61,552 bases of DNA from assembly GCA_033064195.1 (NCBI GenBank), contig JARBJD010000399.1, positions 1 to 61,552 of the forward strand. The letters are read 5' to 3'. Under the pieces are notes generated by a model that saw only the letters and a program-made list of their open reading frames with translations, was not told where the DNA came from and ran no database searches. Shown here one piece after another: positions 45,093-55,324 of this stretch. Position 1 is the stretch's first letter. The number at the start of each line of letters is the position of its first letter. This DNA is from Blattamonas nauphoetae. Its lineage: Eukaryota > Preaxostyla > Oxymonadida. The position numbers and the translations under genes are program-made.

Positions 45093-45345
45093 AGTAGTGG
45101 TATAAGCGAAATGGGAACCAAACTGGTATAGGTGATACTCCAAGGAGAATTGGAACGAGAAATCATTTTGAATCTCTGAGCCAATTGATTTTTTTTAATA
45201 TGACTCATTCTAATTTCCATCTCACTTACTACTGAAAATATTGACATTTCAGAGTAGTCAATATTTGGCCGTAAATTCAAAAATAAAGGCGAAAAACGGA
45301 CCTCTTGAAAAGTGTCTTTTTTGAAGCAAATTTTGAGTACTTTTA
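45093..45345 (+). repeat. Terminal repeat of element B (left end)
   Basis: Shares AGTAGT, CATTTTGAATCT, TCAATATTTGGCC and CCTCTTGAAAA in order with the reverse complement of 9255-9470, with several indels between them. Confidence 0.6.
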
Positions 45346-45359
45346 GAAAACAACGTCGA

Positions 45360-45388
45360 TTTCTTTTTTTATTCAATTTTTTAATTTG
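45360..45388 (+). promoter_or_regulatory. Element-type T-rich box before the 200-aa gene
   Basis: TTTCTTTTTTTATTC followed by TTTTTTAATTTGTAT and AAAATG at the start codon, almost the same box as before 7787 (minus) and 47696. Confidence 0.6.
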
Positions 45389-45988
45389 TATAAAATGAGC
45401 AGCGTCTTGACACCAACACAACTACTGGAAATTTTGGACAAAGAAGATTTGAAAATGAAATCACCTCCAACTCTCAATCGACAAGGAACAGCATATCTCA
45501 CAGGAAGCACTTTCGAATACTATCTCGAAGAGAAACCAGATGAAACTTATCAAGTGTACGTCAATAGTTTCGTCAAAGGATACAGACCACATCTGAATCG
45601 CCAGAAATATCTTCGACCAGCAAATCGTTGTACAAAAGAGAAGCTAATTGAATCAATGAAAAATGAGAATTGTGAACTCATTTCTGAATACACTCATTCA
45701 AGTACTCCAGTAACATATCGACATGAAGGAATTGAATGGATAGTAATCCCATCAAAATGGATGAAAGGATTCAGAACTCATCAGAACAAACGAAAACGAT
45801 ACACACAATCGTTTGTTGAAAATGAATTGAAAAAAGAGAATTGTGAACTCATTGGAACATACACAAAGGTACTTGAGCCATTCAAATATCGCGATTTACG
45901 AACAAAGAATGAGTATTACGTTCGCTTGGACAATTGGTTGTATTTTGGAGACCGTCCTCACTTGAGAAAGTACCACGAAAGGTCATGA
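45386..45988 (+). CDS. Polinton orphan protein with three repeat units, 200 aa
   Basis: Related to the 129-residue protein of element A but with an extra N-terminal unit. Units two and three have KEKLIESMKNENCELISEY and VENELKKENCELIGTYTKV, each followed by an aromatic-rich strand and a basic loop (HQNKRKRYTQ). The pattern resembles small treble-clef-type repeats without the zinc cysteines, but this is only a visual impression. It lies next to the terminus in B just as its relative does in A, so its position is conserved. Function unknown. Confidence 0.7.
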   Translation: MYKMSSVLTPTQLLEILDKEDLKMKSPPTLNRQGTAYLTGSTFEYYLEEKPDETYQVYVNSFVKGYRPHLNRQKYLRPANRCTKEKLIESMKNENCELISEYTHSSTPVTYRHEGIEWIVIPSKWMKGFRTHQNKRKRYTQSFVENELKKENCELIGTYTKVLEPFKYRDLRTKNEYYVRLDNWLYFGDRPHLRKYHERS

Positions 45989-47695
45989 AAATACTGAAAA
46001 TCTATTTTTGACCACAAATCACTGAAATCCAACATGATAACCATTTCGAAAAATTCTGAAAAAAATTCTAAAATCTCGGGGACACTGTAGGTCATCGATC
46101 AAAACAATCCCGATGAAAATCGGTTGGGAATTCGTGGAGTTACGTACTGAACTTAGGTCGAAAAAGTGACCAAAAAAGTCGATGTTCAGATTTCGCCACT
46201 ATGAACACCTTTATGTCTCAAATTGTGTTCAAACACGTTCTAAAATTACGAAATTGATGTTGATAGGTGAAATTTTAGGAAAAAAGCACTTTTGAAAAAA
46301 AAGTTTGATCCGACCCCACAACATATTTTGAAAATGACAAAATTTTTAAGGAGGAGAAAGTGACGTCTCGCTCTTCTCCAACACGTCACTTTTCACCCTC
46401 TGATGGTCTCCGTAGGTGTCAAATCGATAGTGGACAGGTATTCGCGTCATTCGGTTCTGACGATCCTCGACACACGATCGTTTTCACAATTTTTTGTCAA
46501 TTTTCATTTTAAACGATTTTCCTTCAAACCACTTCGCAATCGTCATTAAACAACCCTTTTTTGAGAATTCTGGTTGTACATCACCTATAGTTCACTTTTT
46601 ATGGACGGTTCTTTGATCACACCTCTGACGACACATTTGCACCAACATTTTGACACTATGGATTTTTTAATCTGAATTTCGTCACAAAACCTTCTTTCTC
46701 GCGGTATGAGTAAGGTGTGCCTGAATTTTGAGGAGATTTTGTCGGATAGTTCTCCCATAAAGTCACTTTTTCATGTTTTCACTTCTCAACTTTTGACCGT
46801 TTTTGTCACTTCAAAACCGACTGTAGTCCCATTCATTTCATCACTTTTGCTCCCCATTTCACATATGATCTGTTCACCATTCCTCTTCATTTTGCTCATA
46901 TCACTTCCATTTTGTGGGCCGTTCTCACTTCACTAGCACATCATTTTAGTCAACTTTTCATCACTTTTTTCACAAAAACAGAGTAAAAGAAAGCGAAAGA
47001 AGCAACAATGAAACGGGCAAGTATGAAACTGAGAGGTAAATTGACGAACGTGAAAACGGTGTGAAATGTGACACCAATAGTGAAAATTAGGTCTGTGTTC
47101 TGGTTTATCTCTCTTAAAAACAACAAAAATGATTCAAAAATGTTCGTGAAATGATGAAGATTACGGAAAAATTCCGAGATATGAAGTGAGCCGTTGAATG
47201 GCGGATCTCGGTAAAAGTCCGGAAAATCCAGTAAACGAGAATTAGTGTGAAACATTTGAGAAAAAGTTTAGTTGAAAGAAACATGAATGAAGTGGTAAAA
47301 AAGAGTAAACAACGAAAAAACGAAGACAGAAGTGAGGCCAAAAATGAAAACATAACGAGTGAAAATGAAGTGACAATTCAACCATAAATAGAGAAAACAA
47401 GTCTGAAAAGAGAAGAAAAGGAGAGCGGCATACTCCTTTTTACATAAAAGTACAGAGATCCACGACCGATCCAAAAACCTCAAATATCTCTGCAAAAGTT
47501 CGGAAAAAGGAAAAAACGGAGCATACCACGATGATCCTACAGTTCAGGAGAATCCAAAACGCACGGAATCAGAACGAATTACGCACTCTTGAGAAATGAG
47601 TGATCGAACCCATTGATCCTCGATCTGAGTGACAAATCCAAAACTGAGAAAACAACGAAAGAAAATCTAATTCTGAATTTTTTAATTTGTATTAA
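45989..47695. other. Long non-coding stretch in element B
   Basis: About 1.7 kb of AT-rich DNA. Short open frames on both strands are dominated by Phe/Leu/Ser and lack start context or homology, so I do not call genes. The words TCACTTTT/AAAAGTGA and GTGAAAATG recur many times. Confidence 0.5.
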
Positions 47696-47835
47696 ATGAA
47701 TCCAACTGAAATGTACAAGGAAAGACGTCGAGTATGTTCGGAACAAGCATTAATTGAATCAATGAGAGAAGAGAACTGTTCACTAGTCTCTGAGTATGTC
47801 AGAAATAATGTGCCGGTGACGTATGTTCATGAGAG
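47696..47835 (+). pseudogene. N-terminal fragment of the 129-aa repeat-protein family
   Basis: The first 46 residues (MNPTEMYKERRRVCSEQALI onward) are nearly the same as the start of the element A gene at 7787, including the upstream promoter box. The sequence then changes abruptly to that of the fibre-like gene, so this is a rearrangement fragment. Confidence 0.7.
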
Positions 47836-47873
47836 AATCAAGAATTTTAATTTCAATGAAAGAGCAAACAAGA

Positions 47874-48734
47874 ATGAATCGACAAAAATACAATTCACAA
47901 ATGATTGAGAAAATGATTGATCACAATCTTGCGTCAACCAACGAGAATTCGGCAGTGATTGACTCACTACAGAAGACAACAGAAACACACAAGGCAGCGA
48001 TCTCATCAATCCAAAAAGTAGTCAGCACAAATGGATCGATCACGACACCAACAATTGGAGGATTGATTAATGTGAATGGAGCGAATTGGAATATATCAGA
48101 GGGATCACTTCCGAAGTATCCTGGAACATATCCGGCATCGACATTCTTTTCTGGTCTTTCCATTTCACAATCAATTTCAGAAACTTCAGGAATTCAGTTC
48201 AATGGTGATGGCATCGTAATGTGGTCTCCCTGTGACAGACCAGCTTTGTATTACTACGATGAGGACGCTGGTTCAGGAGTGTTTTCAATATCACCAACAG
48301 GAAGTTTTTCTCAGCTGTCAGACAGAAGAGTGAAAAGAAATATTGAACCATACCCCGATGTTCTTGAACAATTGAATAAAGTCGAAATTGTGCAGTACCA
48401 ATTCAACACATTCGACTCGAAGATCACAAAAGTGACAAAACAAATTGAAAAAGAGACAGATGAAGAGCACTTGAAGAACTGCAAAGAGAAATGTGAATGC
48501 TTGAAGAAGGAAAGAGAGAAGAAGCATATTGGTGTGATCGCTCAACAGATCCAAGAAATATTCCCAGAGGTTGTGAATGATTCCAATCCAGATTGTCTTC
48601 AAGTTGATTATGCGGAACTCTCCTGCTTCTGCGTGAAAGCTATTCAGGAATTATGTTCAATCGTCGGGCAACAACAGACACTCATCAATGAACTAATCCA
48701 AAAATATAATTCACTGACTAATACCATGACGTAG
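47874..48734 (+). CDS. Fibre-like protein with C-terminal Peptidase S74 chaperone domain, copy 1
   Basis: From the ATG at 47874 (MNRQKYNSQMIEKMID) about 286 residues. The N-terminal 50 residues form a coiled coil (anchor/trimerisation), followed by a glycine-rich beta region (TTPTIGGLINVNGANWNIS). From about residue 145 the S74 domain begins: SDRRVKRNI, then IGVIAQQIQEIFPEVV and VDYAELSCFCVKAIQEL. In phage tail spikes and some viral fibres this intramolecular chaperone assists trimer folding and then cuts itself off at the Ser of SDRR. This suggests a receptor-binding virion fibre. It abuts a convergent small gene. Looks whole. Confidence 0.85.
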   Translation: MNRQKYNSQMIEKMIDHNLASTNENSAVIDSLQKTTETHKAAISSIQKVVSTNGSITTPTIGGLINVNGANWNISEGSLPKYPGTYPASTFFSGLSISQSISETSGIQFNGDGIVMWSPCDRPALYYYDEDAGSGVFSISPTGSFSQLSDRRVKRNIEPYPDVLEQLNKVEIVQYQFNTFDSKITKVTKQIEKETDEEHLKNCKEKCECLKKEREKKHIGVIAQQIQEIFPEVVNDSNPDCLQVDYAELSCFCVKAIQELCSIVGQQQTLINELIQKYNSLTNTMT

Positions 48735-49166
48735 TCATACTAGAAATGCGAAGCATTCATACTCCAACATGAGATCAACCAGAAATTCATAATACTCTTT
48801 GATTATTTTTCCATTGATTGTCTCTGATGTTTCCATCTCGATTGATTCACCAGAACTGTCTTTGAACCAGATCTTCACAATTGATTGTCGAGTGCTTAGT
48901 TCCCACTTCTTTCGCTTCGCAATCTGTTCATTACAGAAAGCAACAAACGAGTCATTGAATGCATCAGTCTGAATCCAATCACCGTGGATTGTGATGTGCT
49001 GAGGAATGTCTTTTGAGATGATAGTTGAGTTACCATTAATCTCTTCCCTCACATGGATGAGTTTGCAGTCAAGAAAGTGAACATATTTTTGGTTTCGAGA
49101 ATTGGTACAATCAGGAGGTAGTTGAGCAGTATGAGAATTCTGAATTGAGAAATATCGCTTCACCAT
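48735..49166 (-). CDS. Element B orphan protein, 143 aa, copy 1
   Basis: From the ATG at 49166 (MVKRYFSIQNSHTAQL). A mixed alpha/beta, soluble-looking protein with no recognised motif; contains DIPQHITIHGDWIQTDAF. It converges on the fibre gene with no gap. A nearly identical second copy is at 56629-57039, in the same setting, so the pair moves together. Perhaps a fibre-associated or minor virion protein (inference from location). Confidence 0.65.
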   Translation of the reverse strand: MVKRYFSIQNSHTAQLPPDCTNSRNQKYVHFLDCKLIHVREEINGNSTIISKDIPQHITIHGDWIQTDAFNDSFVAFCNEQIAKRKKWELSTRQSIVKIWFKDSSGESIEMETSETINGKIIKEYYEFLVDLMLEYECFAFLV

Positions 49167-49206
49167 TTGTGTTTTCTTCAAAAATAAAATATCATATTTG
49201 TTCTGT

Positions 49207-49665
49207 TCAATAGCCTCTCTTCACTTCTTCATATGCTTCTTGGAGTCGACGATCAATGACATATCGCACTCGTGGTTGTCCATTTTCAATCCAGAACAGC
49301 CAATATGTAGCTTGATGTAATGCCAAAATGGGTGGAGGAGGACCTTCTGGAGTTGATGTGAAATATGGATCAAGTTCTCCCTGATTGATTGGTGATCCTC
49401 TGTAGACGATATTCACTGATTCTGCTGTTGAGATTCCTTCTTCTCCACCAGCAATTTCACTTCGATCTGTTGGAACCATGAATGTGAATGAAGTTGCATC
49501 CGTTACTGCTCTAGTTCTCTTAAACGACCCTCCATTGTGGCTAGCAATACGTGACATACAAATTGAATTTTCAAACTCTTCCGTTGCGGAACAACCAATG
49601 AAGTCCCCATTCACCATCATCATTTGATAGAACTCAGGTGATATCGTTGACATTGGGAAATTGGG
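49207..49665 (-). pseudogene. Fragment of capsid-like protein 1 (C-terminal part)
   Basis: Closely matches the C-terminal part of the gene at 57118-58800 (for example PPPPILALHQATYWLFWIEN). The match stops abruptly near 49665, where low-complexity DNA begins. A fossil fragment left by a duplication or insertion. Confidence 0.8.
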
Positions 49666-50181
49666 AAAGTTGAGAGATAAGGGGTAGTGGATAGGGAGGT
49701 GAGAGGCAATAAGTGTATAGACATAGATGGATAAGTCAAGGATGATTGAGATAGGTGGATATAGGTTGGTGTGGGGATATAGGTGGATATAGATAGGTGT
49801 ATGGGCATAGGTGGATGGAGATTGGTGAAGAGATATTAGGTGGATAGTGGGGGACATTGGTGTTTGGTATTGGTGTGGAGATATTGGTGGAGAGTGATTG
49901 GTGTGTGGTATTGGTGGAGAGTGATTGGTGGAGAGTGATTGGTGGAGGGATAATGGTGGAGAGTGATTGATGAAGTCATTGATGATGAGACATTAGTGAG
50001 ATATTACATAGCAATACTGATAAGAATATATAGAGTGGCATTAATGGAATAGTATTGGTGGAGAGTCATTGGTGAAGAGGACATTGTTGAATGGGGCGTT
50101 GATGGAGAGGCATTTGTGAAGAGACATTGATGGAAAATGGGGGTGTTTGTGGATAGGCAAAAATATATAGACATTGGTGGA
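49666..50181. repeat. Low-complexity repeat tract (GGTGGAGAGTGATT-like)
   Basis: Degenerate repeats of ATTGGTGGAGAGTG, GGTGGATATAGG and related words over about 500 bases. The pattern runs into the 3' end of the primase-helicase gene, where it encodes a repeated DTND. No gene in the tract itself. Confidence 0.7.
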
Positions 50182-52713
50182 TTAGTCATTGGTGTCTAGG
50201 TCATTGGTGTCTTGGTCATTGATGGAGGATTTCTTTAGTAGATCGGCATACTTGGGATCGATGACATAGCACCATATTCGTTGTTTATTTATAGTGACCT
50301 TTTTTCTAGTGCAGTGCTCGTGGAGGTCCATCTGGAATGTCTTGAGTTTCTTATAGTGATCTGGCATTAGTTCAGCGGCATAGGAACATGGCATCCCTTG
50401 TTCAAGTTCATCGATGTGCTGTAGACAGAAGTCTCCTATTACTGATCGAGACACTTCTTGGAGAATACATCTAGCATTAGTGTTTGGTAATTGCCTTGGG
50501 TTGAAGTCAGTGATGGGTCTCTGATTGAAGTATGTCAATAGGTGCGAGTAGAAATCAGGAGTGAAGGAGCGGATGAGGTTTAGGAAATAGTTGGCATCAT
50601 CCTTGCGTTTATTAGAGACTTTGCAGACACAATAGCGTCTATCATCGACTTCAATCTTGACTGGATATGCGTTGTTTGTGCAGAAGATCAGATTGGCAAC
50701 ATTCTCAGCGTCACGACGGGCGATTCCCTTTTCATTAGCTCTGAAGCTCGTGTCTGAAATTATTGATTTGAGGGCATCAAAGTTCGACATTCTTTCTTCA
50801 CCAGCGTTCTTCAATTCATTACAGACGATCAGCATTTTGCCTTCAATTACTGTGTTGAATGTTCCGCAGAGTTCTTGAATGTCAGTGATATTTGGAGCAG
50901 AGTATCCTCGCATTATTTCACAGAGTACATTAGTCCAGACATTTTTGCCAATTCCTTGCATTCCCTTTAAGATAATGACTGACGCTGTCTTCTGACCAGG
51001 ATTCTGAATCACGAATGATATCCAGTTGATAATGAAGTTATACAATTCTTCATTGTTGTCTGAAATTATCTCTTTTGTGAAATCTAAGAATGGCTGAATC
51101 AGATCAGTGTTTGGTTCACTAACGAATGGATATTTGTATCCTTGGAATAGTGAGAACATCTGTGGATTATCGCTCATAAATCGAATGCCATTGACCATGA
51201 ATAGATTGCGATAATTCTCGAATGTTGATTGGCACGTGATCGTTCTACACTTCTTTGGATCTTCGCTTGGAATGGTCACTTTAATTGATTTCAATAATCT
51301 CAAGACGTTACCTTCTTTCTGAACATTGACACGATAGCAGAGATCAAGAGAACTGTACTCTTTCACAATGCATAACAATGACACTTCAATACATCGAAGA
51401 ACTTTCAATAGATCTCTCAACACTTCTGTCTCTGATTTGTAGTCTTTGTTTGTTGCCTTTTTCCTTATTGTAGAGAAGTCAAATGGAGACAGCAGATCGA
51501 TCTTTTCATCGAATGAATCCTTCGTTATTGATTGCTCATTAGTGGGTTCATTGGAGAGATTATCATTGACTGGTTCGTCATTGGAATCAACTTCAAGACT
51601 GTCAAAGAAATCAGAGACATCGTAGTCAGTGAGAGGAATAAGGAATTCATCATTATAGTACTTTTCATTATGGATTCTAATGATTTTCATGAGGACTCCA
51701 GGATGGGTATCATTCGAAGCGTACCGTATTCTCTGTGCTTCCCAATTCTTCTCTGCATTTTCAGTTAATGTGTTGTTGTCATAGATGTCTTTGTATGTTT
51801 GTTCGAGCATCTCGTCTGTAAATCCATTGATGTGTCTCAGGGAATTAATGCCTGCAAATAATGGCAACAAGGAGACTTCCTCTTCAATTGATCTGGATCC
51901 AGAATCGTTGTGAATCACTAATCCTTTCAGTCCATTTCTGATTAAATCGGCTTGGGCTAAAGTGTACTGTTGAATGGAATCCTCGTCGAAAGAAGGAGCT
52001 ATTGGACTTTCAATTTTGGTCTGGTTCACTGATGGCTTCACTATTGGCTTCTTCTCTGTTGGAGTGGGCTTTAATGAAATACCCAGACTAGTTAATACAT
52101 CTGACAATGATGATAGGATGAAGAGTTCGTCAAAGTCATTAATGGTCTTGTATGATTGGATTTTATTAGTGCCTTCCACTTTCCTTTGGACTTTGGATTT
52201 CGGTTGCACTATCCAGCGCAGAGATGAGTCTACACAGTCGAATAAATCCACATCGTATTGGTCAGTTTTCTTCACCTTCACCATTGAGTTCTTCTCCAGT
52301 TTGTAGCCATTAATATCGCAGTATATATGAAGACCCCCTGATCCAGTCACTACTAATCCGACATCATTGGGTAATACATTTAACACAGATGTTCTGATTT
52401 GGTTCTTGGTTTCTTCATCAGCATCCTTATCCAAGATGTCAATATCCACGACTGCTAGGTTGGTCACATGTGCAATGTTTATTGCTGTTCCTGTTCGTTT
52501 ATGACCAGCACTCTCAGATGATATACCATCGTTGTATTTCTTATAGTCGAACAATGGGACTTTGTGAGGTCTCAAACGATCAGACAATGAATGAATTTCG
52601 TCAGGAAGATTATTGAACATTGCGTCGAGTTCTTCATCGAAATCGTATTTGAGAGATTCCTTGATTTGTGCATCTTTTTCCTTGAATTCAAATCTTACAA
52701 TTTGTAATGCCAT
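50182..52713 (-). CDS. Primase-helicase (AEP-like N-terminus, D5-type/SF3 helicase C-terminus), 843 aa
   Basis: The N-terminal part has AVVDIDILDKDAD (about residue 93) and VTGSGGLHIY, the acidic and SGxGxH-like motifs of archaeo-eukaryotic primases. The C-terminal part has an SF3 helicase core: Walker A GMQGIGKN (about 583), Walker B KMLIVCNEL (about 625), and motif C NLIFCTNN with a downstream arginine-rich segment (DDRRYCVCKV). Such fusions start and unwind DNA in virophages, NCLDVs, transpovirons and some Polinton-like viruses. It is open throughout. The C-terminus ends in a short D/T/N repeat. It lies between two copies of the fibre-orphan-capsid block. Confidence 0.88.
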   Translation of the reverse strand: MALQIVRFEFKEKDAQIKESLKYDFDEELDAMFNNLPDEIHSLSDRLRPHKVPLFDYKKYNDGISSESAGHKRTGTAINIAHVTNLAVVDIDILDKDADEETKNQIRTSVLNVLPNDVGLVVTGSGGLHIYCDINGYKLEKNSMVKVKKTDQYDVDLFDCVDSSLRWIVQPKSKVQRKVEGTNKIQSYKTINDFDELFILSSLSDVLTSLGISLKPTPTEKKPIVKPSVNQTKIESPIAPSFDEDSIQQYTLAQADLIRNGLKGLVIHNDSGSRSIEEEVSLLPLFAGINSLRHINGFTDEMLEQTYKDIYDNNTLTENAEKNWEAQRIRYASNDTHPGVLMKIIRIHNEKYYNDEFLIPLTDYDVSDFFDSLEVDSNDEPVNDNLSNEPTNEQSITKDSFDEKIDLLSPFDFSTIRKKATNKDYKSETEVLRDLLKVLRCIEVSLLCIVKEYSSLDLCYRVNVQKEGNVLRLLKSIKVTIPSEDPKKCRTITCQSTFENYRNLFMVNGIRFMSDNPQMFSLFQGYKYPFVSEPNTDLIQPFLDFTKEIISDNNEELYNFIINWISFVIQNPGQKTASVIILKGMQGIGKNVWTNVLCEIMRGYSAPNITDIQELCGTFNTVIEGKMLIVCNELKNAGEERMSNFDALKSIISDTSFRANEKGIARRDAENVANLIFCTNNAYPVKIEVDDRRYCVCKVSNKRKDDANYFLNLIRSFTPDFYSHLLTYFNQRPITDFNPRQLPNTNARCILQEVSRSVIGDFCLQHIDELEQGMPCSYAAELMPDHYKKLKTFQMDLHEHCTRKKVTINKQRIWCYVIDPKYADLLKKSSINDQDTNDLDTND

Positions 52714-52859
52714 TCTTTCTAAGGAGATAAAAAATTCGATTTATAAAAAAGTTCTGCGTTTATTTTTTCTGAGACCCATAATTTTCTGTGTTCTCGATTG
52801 ACAGTAGTCCAAAATGGAGTCATTATCTGACACAATTGACAGAGCTCATTAGTGCGAGG
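52714..52859. other. Upstream region of the primase-helicase gene
   Basis: On the minus strand ATTTTTTATCTCC precedes the start; it resembles the element box but ends in AGAATG, not TAAATG. No other feature. Confidence 0.4.
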
Positions 52860-52884
52860 AATTAGTGATTATTCATTATTGCTA

Positions 52885-53690
52885 TTGAGTGCCCCAGGTG
52901 CCCCAGGTCGCATTTTTGAAATATTTGACGAATCTCATTAGCGCAGAGAAGTGATTGTTGTTCTCCATTCCGATTAGGTGCCCCAGGTGCCCCAGGTCGA
53001 TCGCCAAAAAATTTTCTTTTCAGTTTTGGAAAGTCCACGTACGATCATTTTTGGGCTTTCTTTTCTCGGGACAATTGAAAGTGTTAACTTGTGCATGGAA
53101 GTCAGTAATGATCTTCGGTGCTATTGAGTGCCCCAGGTGCCCCAGGTCGCATTTTTGAAATATTTAAGAAATCTCATTAGCGCAGAGAAGTCATCGTTGA
53201 TCTCCATTCCGATTAGGTGCCCCAGGTGCCCCAGGTCGATCGCCAAAAAATTTTCTTTTCAGTTTTGGAAAGTCCACGTACGATCATTTTTGGGCTTTCT
53301 TTTCTCGGGACAATTGAAAGTGTTAACTTGTGCATGGAAGTCAGTAATGATCTTCGGTGCTATTGAGTGCCCCAAGTGCCCCAGGTCGCATTTTTGAATT
53401 ATTTGAGAAATCTCATTAGCGCAGAGATGTCATCATTGATCTCCATTCCGATTAGGTGCCCCAGGTGCCCCAGGTCGATCGCCTAAAAAATTTCATTTGA
53501 GTTTTGGAAAGTCCACGTACGATCATTTTTGGGCTTTCTTTTCTCGAGACGATTGAAAGTGATATCCTGTGCATGGAAGTCAGTAATGATCTTCAGTGCT
53601 ATTGAGTGCCCCAGGTGCCCCAGGTCGATCGTCAGAAAATTTTTGGATTTCTTTTTTGAAAAGTCCACGTACGATCTTTTTTCCGCATTG
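52885..53690. repeat. Tandem repeat of about 240 bp with paired GTGCCCCAG boxes
   Basis: About 3.3 units of a 240-bp repeat start at about 52885, 53125, 53365 and 53605. Each has GTGCCCCAGGTGCCCCAGGTCG twice in variant forms (written here as GTGCCCCAG repeated), one before CATTTTTGAA and one before ATCGCC, plus CCACGTACGATC. Units are nearly identical, so the array is young. Could be an origin, recombination or packaging site. Another copy lies inverted at 55325-55530. Confidence 0.85.
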
Positions 53691-54344
53691 ATTCTCCGAG
53701 ACGATTGACATTAGTTCAAAACATTGATGCCTTGATCATTATCTCCAGAGCTCCACGAGTGAGCAGGACCCTTCAGAATGCACCTGGAGGATGTAGACAC
53801 TATCCCCATGCATCACTGACGTTTATAGGTTTTTCTGGGCAATGGTCGTTTTTGACATTTTTGGAGCTCCCTATATATAGAAATTAAAAAATTGGAAAAG
53901 TACTTTGGAATTAAGCTTAATTTTTCGATTCTTTTAATACTGCTCCAACGCGTCTGTCTCCCGGAAATAAGTGTTTATCATTGATGGTATATTACAAATA
54001 AATGATTGTTTCTTCTTTTCTTGGGCATTAGAATTTTTTCATTTTTGTGGTCTAAGGTTATGGACCTGAAATGTTCGAAAAAAGTGAAGTGTTCCAGATC
54101 GTCTTCATTCGTTCTGATATAGTCAATATTGATCTTCTGAATTCATTGGTGCAAGAATTATTGGAATCTGACATCTCTGTAAGGAGTTATGGGTGATCTA
54201 AGGCACAATTGTGGTCAAAATTAGTGATTTTTCCAAGTTGCTGAGAACCTCAATGTTAGTGATATTTTCGATGATATTTCATTATTTGATGTCATTAATG
54301 ATTTTCTAGCTGTTGGCGAGAATTTACATTGAGAAGAATCTTTG
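53691..54344. other. Non-coding spacer between repeat families
   Basis: AT-rich DNA with no recognisable gene. Contains a short element-like AAATTAAAAAATT box near 53880 with no gene behind it. Confidence 0.4.
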
Positions 54345-55130
54345 TGGATTTGGACTTTGATGGAACAATTTTTAATGATTTACTCGGGTCACAGGGCATT
54401 AGAGATGAGGAATATTGACTTTGTCTTTCATGAGATATGCTCTGATGTTGGCTCACTGATGATCTATTACATTCTTCACTAAAATATAATTGGAATTTGA
54501 CTTTGATGGAACAATTTTTAGTGATTTACTCGGGTCACAGGGCATTAGAGATGAGGAATATTGACTTTGTCTTTCATGAGATATGCTCTGATGTTGGCTC
54601 ACTGATGATATATTACATTCTTTATAAAATAATTGGAATTTGACTTTAATGGAACAATTTTTAATGATTTACTCGGGTCACAGGGCATTAAATGATCAAG
54701 AATTATTGTATAGATCCGTCAGTGTGAGGTCACTATTGAACTATGCTCACGGATGATCTATTACATTCTTCACTAAATAATTGGAATTTGATATTAATGG
54801 AACAATTTTTAGTGATTTACTCGGGTCACAGGGCATTAGAGATGAGGAATATTGACTTTGTCTTTCATGAGATATGCTCTGATGTTGGCTCACTGATGAT
54901 ATATTACATTCTTTATAAAATAATTGGAATTTGACTTTAATGGAACAATTTTTAATGATTTACTCGGGTCACAGGGCATTAAATGATCAAGAATTATTGT
55001 ATAGATCCGTCAGTGTGAGGTCACTATTGAACTATGCTCACGGATGATCTATTACATTCTTCACTAAATAATTGGAATTTGATATTAATGGAACAATTTT
55101 TAATGATTTACTCGGGTCACAGGGCATTAA
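54345..55130. repeat. Tandem repeat of about 145 bp, alternating two variants
   Basis: Six copies of a unit containing TTTACTCGGGTCACAGGGCA start at about 54366, 54506, 54650, 54798, 54941 and 55089. Two downstream variants (GATGAGGAATATTGAC and GATCAAGAATTATTG) alternate as A, A, B, A, B, then a diverged unit, so a 290-bp higher-order repeat is forming. Non-coding. Confidence 0.8.
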
Positions 55131-55324
55131 AGATGACTCAAATAGTGAGATATGACCCAGGTCAATTAAAGAAAGTTGTTGTGAAATTGTAATAAATCAT
55201 TTATGAGATGGCATTTCTGAGCTACTCTGACTATCAAACAACTCTGTTTCATGAATATTGACTTGGTGACTCAATAGCATTGATGAATAATCATTAATTC
55301 TTGGCATTAATGAACTCGTTCAAT

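Noticed and set aside
46706-47495. Hydrophobic short frames in the 1.7-kb stretch of element B
   Set aside because: AT-rich, Phe/Leu-dominated translations without start box or homologue.
50182-52713. Primase-helicase as a host replication gene
   Set aside because: SF3/AEP fusions are viral or mobile, and both flanks are fragments of the same virus-like element.
52885-55130. CRISPR array
   Set aside because: Repeat units are 145-240 bp long, without short unique spacers, and the setting is eukaryotic.
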